Assembly (NCBI GenBank): GCA_002414705.1
Contig: DIAL01000019.1
Location: 7,190 to 12,305, forward strand
Direction: 5' to 3'
From: Flavobacteriaceae bacterium UBA5079
Lineage (GTDB): Bacteria > Bacteroidota > Bacteroidia > Flavobacteriales > Flavobacteriaceae
Length of the DNA stretch: 5,116 nt
Shown: positions 1 through 5,116 of the stretch, piece after piece
Layout: each line of letters starts with the position of its first letter
Numbering within the stretch: the stretch's first letter is position 1
Program-made: the position numbers and the translations under genes
The notes under the pieces: generated by a model
The model's input: the letters and a program-made list of their open reading frames with translations, nothing else
Told to the model about the DNA's origin: nothing
Databases searched by the model: none

Positions 1-2300
1 TAAATTTTTTTGAATTCAATTTCGCGATACATTATTTCCATTGTAGAATAGCTTACTGGTCTTAACCAAGGTCTGGTTTTTACTTTATCTGTAGTAATAA
101 GTAATGTTGTAACACCTAATTCCTTATCCACGTTATGATCTATATATGAATCAAATTCATTTTCATCTAAAGTAAAACCATGCAAGTGTCTTAATCCTAA
201 GCTCGCGGTAACCATCTGTGGCCTAAGAACGTTGAGCATCGGCATCATGAGGTCAACATTTAGAGGTTGATTATGCATCCGCCTAACTGGAGTAATTACT
301 GGTATTGTTCCGCTTAAAGTAGTAATTTTAATTTCACCATCTAACGTATCTAAATAACTTACATTGAAACAGTTAGCGGGTAAGTGCTCCCTTGATTTTT
401 CTAAATCTATTGACATAAAAGATAATCTAGAAGTACAAACTTTGGTTTTACGTGCTAATGGTCCTCTTTTTTCATCAATTATACCTTTACGGTGCAATCC
501 TAGAGATTCCCAACCTAAATCGATAAGCGCTGTTTCGCTTACTTTTAGGTAAAATGATGGATCTAATTCTGGACCTTCAGATTTTTCCCATAAAACCCTA
601 CCATCTGGGTTTTCAGTAGCCTCCTCAACACGTTTGATAATAAAACGTTGAACCTCTATGAAATAATTTTCAATTGATTTCATGTAATATTTGAGAGTGG
701 CATAATCAGATGTATCAAAAGCAAGCTTAGCATCACCTTGACTTGATCTTTTACCAAATATATTTGATTTAGCTTGGAACCAAGATTTTTTGAACTCAGC
801 CGTTGTTACAATTCTATTTGATTGACTATGTTTCACTTCAAGTAAAAATGTACTGTCAACTTGAATCCATTTTAAAAATTTACTAAATTCTCCACAGAGA
901 CTTTGATTTGAAAACTCTAAAAAAAACTCAGATAATGTTCTTGGTAATTCTTGCTCTTCACTTTCTCTAATAAGAAAAACACTACGAGTTAACTTGCTGA
1001 AATTTGATGGAAAATCAAAATTAGGACTATGTTCTTTAAACCAAACTATTAAATACAATAGATATTTTAAAACAACTTTAGTACCACCTTGATAATTTCT
1101 TAATGAACTATTAGGGCTGAGTGTTTCCGTATATACTTTGCCATAATCAACCCAATCAGCTAATACTTGCATATCACAATCAAAAAACAAGTTCAACCTA
1201 TCGAAAGAGAATAGACTCACGTTAAACTTACCCTGGCTTTCATACAACAATTTAGCTGCATCAAAATTACCCCAAAAGTCCCAAGCTTCATTACTATCCA
1301 TTGTATCCACTTCATCTTTTGTGATAGATATTTGCTCCATTAAAAGTAAACGTTCAGCTTCCGAAACTGCAAACATTCTGATTTCTTCTATTTCTTGTTT
1401 ATATGCGGGTATAACCTTAATAGCGTTTTGAAATACAGTCCCATATGATACATATTCTGGTTTTATTCCATAATTACGATTTAAGGTCCTTAACAATATT
1501 GGTGTCATCCCCCTCATATTTTGAGAATCCCATTTTTTCCAATAATAACTATGAAGTATGAAAGTTTCTTTCAACTCAAACAAATTCATTTTTTGAAGCC
1601 AATCTGTCGCTAATAATAAATTCAATAAATCAAAAAGAATAACCTTCGAATTATTTTCCTTTTTATTCAGAGAGAACATTTCGAGAAAACGAACTAAGTC
1701 AATACTAGCGTTGTTTGGTATACATAAATTATGATAGAGAAGCCTGTCGGCTGCTGAATTGACATGAACAATTGTTAATTTTGAATCTATTGGAAGAACT
1801 AGAACGTTTTCTTGCCATAGCCTTGTAAGAATGGGTAATGCCAAAAAATGCCAAAATCGACTAAGTACATATTGATCACCTGAAACACCATAATATGAGA
1901 AACTAGATAAATCTATAACAGGGTTTATCAAAGTTTCTCTAAATTCAGGCTGCTTACTTCGATTTGCAACAGTGACCTTATTTTCATACTTTGCAATTTC
2001 AAGTATTCTTACTATTAAATTTTCATTTACATCTAAAGCTTCGATAAAAGAGTCGCTTAAGATAATAGATGTCAGCTCAAATGCTGTATATTCTTTAGGG
2101 AGAACTGGAATAAATTCTTCTCCACTGAAATGATATCTATCAGCGTTAGTTCCAAAATGTTGATTTTTGATCTTTCTGATTTCATTAGAATATCCTGCTT
2201 CACTTAAATAGTTTTTGATATCAATGAGTGCAGACTTAAACGATGCTGATAAAACACTTCTATTCACTAAAAACATAGGATCGGAATTAAGATTAATCAT
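1..2300 (-). CDS. gmtZ: Large divergent tyrosine-recombinase-like integrase, probable GmtZ; partial, 3' end off the left edge
   Basis: The frame is open for 766 codons from ATG at 2300 to the window edge; the last two bases (TA) leave it unknown whether a stop or a Tyr/stop-type codon follows. The start is supported by GAGGA at 2309-2313, 8 nt upstream, and by an 8-nt overlap with the recombinase gene; Met9 is a weaker alternative. Residues 1 to about 650 show no domain I recognise, no signal peptide and no membrane segment; they are rich in aromatic, Lys and Asn residues. Residues about 695-760 resemble the first half of a tyrosine-recombinase catalytic domain: a helix with SLGLRHLHGF places a candidate first catalytic Arg at R704, and an LLITTDKVKTRPWLRPVS strand places candidate Lys at K739 or K741. 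The HxxR, GH and Tyr motifs would lie off-window. Size, position after a recombinase and this cryptic domain suggest the second protein of a Gamma-Mobile-Trio, acting in element excision and integration. A Tn554 TnpB-like role is the main alternative. The domain call is by eye. Confidence 0.72.
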   Translation of the reverse strand, partial: MINLNSDPMFLVNRSVLSASFKSALIDIKNYLSEAGYSNEIRKIKNQHFGTNADRYHFSGEEFIPVLPKEYTAFELTSIILSDSFIEALDVNENLIVRILEIAKYENKVTVANRSKQPEFRETLINPVIDLSSFSYYGVSGDQYVLSRFWHFLALPILTRLWQENVLVLPIDSKLTIVHVNSAADRLLYHNLCIPNNASIDLVRFLEMFSLNKKENNSKVILFDLLNLLLATDWLQKMNLFELKETFILHSYYWKKWDSQNMRGMTPILLRTLNRNYGIKPEYVSYGTVFQNAIKVIPAYKQEIEEIRMFAVSEAERLLLMEQISITKDEVDTMDSNEAWDFWGNFDAAKLLYESQGKFNVSLFSFDRLNLFFDCDMQVLADWVDYGKVYTETLSPNSSLRNYQGGTKVVLKYLLYLIVWFKEHSPNFDFPSNFSKLTRSVFLIRESEEQELPRTLSEFFLEFSNQSLCGEFSKFLKWIQVDSTFLLEVKHSQSNRIVTTAEFKKSWFQAKSNIFGKRSSQGDAKLAFDTSDYATLKYYMKSIENYFIEVQRFIIKRVEEATENPDGRVLWEKSEGPELDPSFYLKVSETALIDLGWESLGLHRKGIIDEKRGPLARKTKVCTSRLSFMSIDLEKSREHLPANCFNVSYLDTLDGEIKITTLSGTIPVITPVRRMHNQPLNVDLMMPMLNVLRPQMVTASLGLRHLHGFTLDENEFDSYIDHNVDKELGVTTLLITTDKVKTRPWLRPVSYSTMEIMYREIEFKKI

Positions 2301-3864
2301 GATTAAGGTCCTCAATTAATTTCTTTACTTCAGCTCTATCTACCGGAGATTCAATAGACGCAATCAACTGATCTCTTGCTTTTGCATGGTAAGTTGCCAA
2401 TGCTATTACTCTAGTTTTTGTGCACCCTGCTGCTTGCAAAATTGCAGTAGCTTCAATATGAGATTCCTTCTGTTTAGATAAAGATTTTTTAGAATATACT
2501 TCGGTTGAACCAACATTTGCATGTCCCATAAACTTACTAACATCGGCAATCGGAAATCCGTATTCTATTATTTCTCTTGTACCATATGAGTCAATTATTT
2601 CGACAATGTAAGGTGCTGAGTTCAGCATATATGTTCCGTAACCATGCCTAAAATCATGTAGAACATAAGCTTTATAATGCGAGATATTAGGTGGGGAAAT
2701 ATTTGCTTTCTTACAAGCTAGCTTTAATGCTTTAAGTAATATAGATACAGCATTATTCTCTACGTCTAAAATTTGAAGTAATGGCTCCCCTTTTTTTATC
2801 CCACGAGAAAAAACAAAAATAAAATCATGATTCGGTGATGTCTTATATTCACTACTGCATTGATACTCATATAGGCATCTAAACATTAAGGACTCAAGCT
2901 CTCCTATTGCCATAGTTGAGATAGTATTTCTCCCCTTATTAGATAAAATGCTAAGTATTTTATCTAATGGAACTTTAGCCTTAATTAACTCATCCTTACT
3001 TGCAGGGATTGATACAATATCTTTTTCAAGTATATTAATGTCACTCCACCTTAGCTGTAAGACTTCTGATATTCTCAATCCTAAGCAAGCTAGAACTGAA
3101 AATATTGCTCGATTCCTTTTTGAAGATACATGTAAAAGTAGTTTCTCAACACTATCTATAGGGAAAGCTCTATCTAGTTCTGATGTAATTGGTTTTACAT
3201 TACTCGCCTGCCTAGAGACATTTAAAGTTCTTGAAGTTTTGAGCATTATTTGCCCTTTATCCCTAATGCAAGCGCCTACTTTACTTGCAGAAATCGCCTT
3301 TCTTTCGCTTTGACTTAGTGATTTTAACTCCCATAATGAAGTAAAAGTTGACTGGTAAGCAGCATTAGGATTAAGCCCTTGTTTCACAGCAAGTAATTCA
3401 ATACTCTCTCTGGCTATTTTCTCCGATAAATCTAGATAATTATTCACATATATAATATGAGATTTTTGTGATCCTTTACTCCGCAAATTCGGCTTATATG
3501 CTTTTAGAGCCTCATCAGCCTTTTTAAGTAAAGTGTTTTGTTGATCAATATTGCAAGCCAAGTATTCAGGATACAAATTAACAATAAATCTTAGTAAGTT
3601 AGAGTTATAGTCCTCCTTGTTGACACCCATTTCATCTAGATAGTCTAAAAATTTTGCTACAGCAGTTCTAGCAATCTTTATAGTTGAAGCTGAAAGTTCT
3701 TTACGAACTGACTTAAATGATGTTGGATTATCAATCAGTTCTCGCTGAAACAAAGAAAAAGGGACAAATTCATCACCCATATCATCGATCAACTCATAAA
3801 CCACATAACCACGATATATTTTTTTAATCGCGATATAATTTTTTAAATTTATTCCCTTCGACAT
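2293..3864 (-). CDS. gmtY: Tyrosine recombinase, probable Gamma-Mobile-Trio recombinase GmtY
   Basis: A complete 523-residue site-specific recombinase that should cut and rejoin DNA at the ends of the mobile element through a 3'-phosphotyrosine intermediate. The N-terminal part (about 1-240) contains a SAM-like core-binding region near 50-180. The catalytic domain (about 235-475) shows every expected motif: CLGLRISEVLQLRW with Arg264; a beta-strand Lys among K290, K295 and K297 just before VPL; LHDFRHGYGTYML with His403 and Arg406; FMGHANVGSTEVYS with Gly447-His448 and the nucleophile Tyr457. About 100 residues separate the Lys and HxxR motifs, longer than in XerC/D (about 300 residues in total). 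A C-terminal tail of about 60 residues follows. The ATG at 3862-3864 has AGAGG 9 nt upstream. The gene is first in a two-gene minus-strand unit and overlaps the next start by 8 nt. The recombinase call is very secure; the name GmtY is inferred from length, the YRGYVVYE-type N-terminus, the large integrase-like partner and the island-edge position. Confidence 0.9.
   Translation of the reverse strand: MSKGINLKNYIAIKKIYRGYVVYELIDDMGDEFVPFSLFQRELIDNPTSFKSVRKELSASTIKIARTAVAKFLDYLDEMGVNKEDYNSNLLRFIVNLYPEYLACNIDQQNTLLKKADEALKAYKPNLRSKGSQKSHIIYVNNYLDLSEKIARESIELLAVKQGLNPNAAYQSTFTSLWELKSLSQSERKAISASKVGACIRDKGQIMLKTSRTLNVSRQASNVKPITSELDRAFPIDSVEKLLLHVSSKRNRAIFSVLACLGLRISEVLQLRWSDINILEKDIVSIPASKDELIKAKVPLDKILSILSNKGRNTISTMAIGELESLMFRCLYEYQCSSEYKTSPNHDFIFVFSRGIKKGEPLLQILDVENNAVSILLKALKLACKKANISPPNISHYKAYVLHDFRHGYGTYMLNSAPYIVEIIDSYGTREIIEYGFPIADVSKFMGHANVGSTEVYSKKSLSKQKESHIEATAILQAAGCTKTRVIALATYHAKARDQLIASIESPVDRAEVKKLIEDLNHD
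2309..2313 (-). promoter_or_regulatory. Ribosome binding site deciding the start of the large integrase gene
   Basis: GAGGA on the minus strand, 8 nt before ATG 2300-2298, lies inside the last codons of the recombinase gene. It favours that start over the internal Met9. Together with the 8-nt gene overlap it implies translational coupling of the two recombination proteins. Confidence 0.7.
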
Positions 3865-3873
3865 TGTTAAAAA

Positions 3874-3878
3874 CCTCT
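3874..3878 (-). promoter_or_regulatory. Ribosome binding site of the tyrosine recombinase gene
   Basis: AGAGG on the minus strand, 9 nt before ATG 3864-3862. It is one of few purine-rich runs in a very AT-rich leader and supports the chosen start. Confidence 0.65.
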
Positions 3879-3897
3879 AAATGATAACGATGTAAAT

Positions 3898-3926
3898 ATT
3901 ATGGGAAACTATATTTTTTTTATAAA
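3898..3926 (-). promoter_or_regulatory. Weak candidate sigma-70 promoter for the recombinase operon
   Basis: On the minus strand, TTTATA (3926-3921) and CATAAT (3903-3898) are separated by 17 nt, about 20-30 nt before the ribosome binding site. Spacing is ideal, and CATAAT is close to the -10 consensus, but the -35 match is poor. The surrounding DNA is so AT-rich that such matches arise by chance, so this is only a candidate. No clear operator was seen beside it. Confidence 0.25.
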
Positions 3927-4100
3927 TTTTATTTTTATAATTAGCATGGATATTATTAATGAACAAAATAAAGTACAATATAAACAATACGTTAATTACA
4001 AATACATAATAAAATTAAATTTAGGATATGGAGGTTTATAAGCGAATATTTTAGTGAATGGTGGCTACTTATAATGATTTTGGTTAATCATCATGAATTT

Positions 4101-4114
4101 AAACTAGCTAGTTT
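4101..4114. repeat. Perfect 14-bp palindrome followed by a T-run
   Basis: AAACTAGCTAGTTT is a perfect palindrome and is followed on the plus strand by a run of T, then a second T-run at about 4122-4127. As a hairpin it would be short and weak (5-bp stem, AGCT loop), so terminator activity is doubtful. It could equally be a dimeric protein binding site. There is no plus-strand gene upstream for it to terminate. Confidence 0.4.
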
Positions 4115-4146
4115 TTTTGATTTTTTTATCGAAAAATTATTTTATG

Positions 4147-4158
4147 AAAGTTAACTTT
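4147..4158. repeat. Perfect 12-bp palindrome
   Basis: AAAGTTAACTTT is a perfect palindrome centred on GTTAAC, 32 nt from the end of the 4101-4114 palindrome. The two are close enough to be paired protein binding sites near the element end, but the AT-rich context makes chance occurrence plausible. Confidence 0.35.
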
Positions 4159-4221
4159 ATAATTTAAAAGTAAGAAAATATAAGTAGAAACTAAGTTTTA
4201 CAGTGTACTTCTCTCTACGAC

Positions 4222-4302
4222 AGTTCCGTTATTACCGCATGTAGTGGTGCAGTGAATTCTGACGTATGGTTAAAACTATCAATAAGAATATTTGGCGGAA
4301 CT
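4222..4302. repeat. 7-bp inverted repeat bounding a less AT-rich patch
   Basis: AGTTCCG at 4222-4228 and CGGAACT at 4296-4302 are exact inverted copies separated by 67 nt. They roughly bound a patch whose composition is visibly more balanced than the flanking DNA. Possible readings are a recombination arm region, a structured RNA, or a remnant of older sequence. Function is unknown. Confidence 0.3.
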
Positions 4303-4467
4303 TTCTGTTTAATATCCTACAAATTTATCATTACTGATTAAGTCTCAAATAATATGTAAAACACCATATATTAGAAAGCATATTAAACTTTTGAAATACT
4401 AAGATGTATAAGTAATTAATAACTGATTTAATAATTAATATTACGTGTTATGAAGTATGTTGATTTA

Positions 4468-4478
4468 CTGTCAGACAG
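4468..4478. repeat. Compact CTGTC-A-GACAG inverted repeat
   Basis: Two perfect 5-bp arms around a single A, about 120 nt from the inferred chromosome junction. It is too tight to form a hairpin in RNA but has the form of a small dimer binding site. No second copy was seen in the window. Confidence 0.3.
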
Positions 4479-4546
4479 GTTTTATAAGTATGATTAGAGT
4501 GCATATATTCAATATTCATCGACATTTCAATATATTAAGATGTGAT

Positions 4547-5116
4547 TTAGAATGAATATATAAACTTTTTCTGTTGGACTTTATATTGGTTCAGATAACC
4601 CAGTAACCAGCCCCAAAAAATCAGTGATAAGAAAACAACTAAAGTAGATAACCCTAAACCTTTACCTAAGTATCTTGGTTCAATGATATTACCCATCACC
4701 ATATTAATTAACACGAAACCAAGTCCAATAGCACCCGCCTCCCCTATACCCAATTGTAGAATAGCGAGGGTCATTGGCGGTACTGCGGCAATAATAGAAC
4801 CTATATTTGGAATGTAATTAAGCAGAAACGCTAATACTCCCCAGAGTAAAAAGAAGTCTAAACCAAAAGCCCATAACATTAGTGACACAATGCAACCAGT
4901 AGCAATACTAACTAAGGTTTTAATCGCAATATACTGATTCACCGAAGATAAAAAGCGTTCAATTTGATTTAAACGCATTTGAGGGTCATCTAATGCTAAA
5001 TGTAATTTATGAGGAATCGTCGATGATTCAAATAACATGAAAACCACAGTTAAAATAATCAAAAACAAGTTTGTCATCACAGAGCCAAAACTAGATAACA
5101 TATCAGCCGCTAATCC
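4547..5116 (-). pseudogene. AI-2E (PerM/YdiK) family transporter, 3' end replaced; 5' part off the right edge
   Basis: The frame is open from the right edge (five codons, GLAAD, precede the Met at 5101, which is therefore internal). It encodes a polytopic inner-membrane protein with hydrophobic segments at about residues 9-25, 60-88, 100-120, 122-138 and 150-168 counted from that Met. Family hallmarks are NYIPNIGSIIAAVPP (95-109) and GNIIEPRYLGKGLGLSTLVV (137-156), followed by the conserved FWGWLLG (162-168). Members are about 350 residues and normally continue after this motif with a P-G-LL--P type segment and a last helix. Here residues 169-184 (YLNQYKVQQKKFIYSF) are unrelated, charged and AT-coded, then a stop. 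The permease is therefore read as truncated by insertion of the mobile element near 4598. Members export small molecules such as autoinducer-2 or have unknown substrates; the substrate here cannot be told. A natural divergent C-terminus is the less likely alternative. Confidence 0.8.
4587..4609. other. Inferred chromosome/element junction and candidate recombination core
   Basis: Coding similarity to the AI-2E permease family stops at Gly168, codon 4600-4598, so the element boundary should lie close to 4598. Around it, TGGTT (4587-4591) and AACCA (4605-4609) form an inverted repeat with a 13-nt spacer, and GGTT/AACC (4588-4591 and 4597-4600) form a nested one. Inverted arms around a short spacer are typical of tyrosine-recombinase crossover sites. 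The boundary is inferred from protein similarity only, and the other end of the element is not in the window. Confidence 0.45.

Larger units (their letters stand above)
3865..4546. other. Long non-coding, AT-rich end region of the element
   Basis: This stretch of about 680 bases between the recombinase start and the broken permease has no open frame with both a plausible start and a ribosome binding site. Most is extremely AT-rich with homopolymer runs. A patch at about 4200-4315 is clearly less AT-rich. Short perfect palindromes occur at 4101-4114 and 4147-4158, and a compact CTGTC-A-GACAG inverted repeat at 4468-4478. Its placement between the recombinase and the chromosome junction suggests that it holds the left or right terminal recombination sequences of the island and the recombinase promoter. 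No tRNA, rRNA or CRISPR structure was recognised. Confidence 0.6.

Noticed and set aside
364..552. 62-codon plus-strand open frame
   Set aside because: It is antisense to the large integrase frame, which is continuous through it, and has no recognisable content.
2948..3313. 121-codon plus-strand open frame
   Set aside because: It lies wholly antisense within the recombinase gene, which has intact catalytic motifs; the plus-strand product resembles no family and has no convincing ribosome binding site.
4028..4078. GGAGG at 4030-4034 with nearby short plus-strand starts
   Set aside because: The only possible products are about 9 codons or fewer, and the spacing to the next start is about 20 nt, too long for initiation.
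4215..4320. Minus-strand frame of about 33 codons reading NILIDSFNHTSEFTAPLHAV in its middle
   Set aside because: It looks somewhat protein-like but is preceded directly by an in-frame stop and has no ATG/GTG/TTG start or ribosome binding site. The plus-strand frame over the same bases is also open, so the openness is explained by composition. A gene remnant cannot be excluded.
4413..4440. Direct repeat TAATTAATA, two copies
   Set aside because: It is low-complexity AT sequence with no further copies or regular spacing; it is not an attachment-site duplication or a CRISPR.
4503..4561. ATATATTCA/TGAATATAT 9-bp inverted repeat
   Set aside because: Both arms are almost pure AT in an AT-rich region with a 41-nt spacer, so chance is the simplest explanation, although the position near the junction is noted.
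4547..5101. Treating the permease as a complete 184-residue gene starting at 5101
   Set aside because: The frame continues upstream to the window edge, and family members are about 350 residues with more membrane segments before this point, so the Met at 5101 is internal.

Overview
The window looks like one end of a mobile genomic island inserted in the chromosome of an AT-rich gammaproteobacterium. The Vibrio/Shewanella/Pseudoalteromonas-type marine group is my best guess, based on low GC and on the AI-2E transporter sequence; the genus cannot be fixed from this window. All three recognisable coding regions lie on the minus strand, so the biological order runs from right to left.

Right part (4547-5116): the C-terminal portion of an AI-2E/PerM-family membrane permease. 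It enters from beyond the right edge and matches the family up to the conserved WGWLLG motif (about 4598-4615). It then switches abruptly to 16 unrelated residues and a stop. This is read as the chromosome/element junction, with the host gene interrupted.

Middle (3865-4546): about 680 bases with no convincing gene. Most of it is very AT-rich, with a more balanced patch at about 4200-4315, several short perfect palindromes, and a weak promoter plus a good ribosome binding site in front of the recombinase. This is where the terminal sequence of the element should lie.

Left part (1-3864): two translationally coupled genes. The first (3864-2293) is a complete 523-residue tyrosine recombinase with all the expected catalytic motifs. 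The second starts at 2300, overlaps the first by 8 bases, and stays open for 766 codons to the left edge. Its last visible residues resemble the first half of a divergent tyrosine-recombinase catalytic domain. A standard-sized recombinase followed by a very large, poorly recognisable integrase, at the edge of an island in a gammaproteobacterium, fits the Gamma-Mobile-Trio (GMT) module (gmtY-gmtZ-gmtX). GMT islands are known to carry anti-phage and toxin cargo. On this reading gmtX and the cargo lie beyond the left edge. The GMT assignment comes from recalled architecture, not from a database search.
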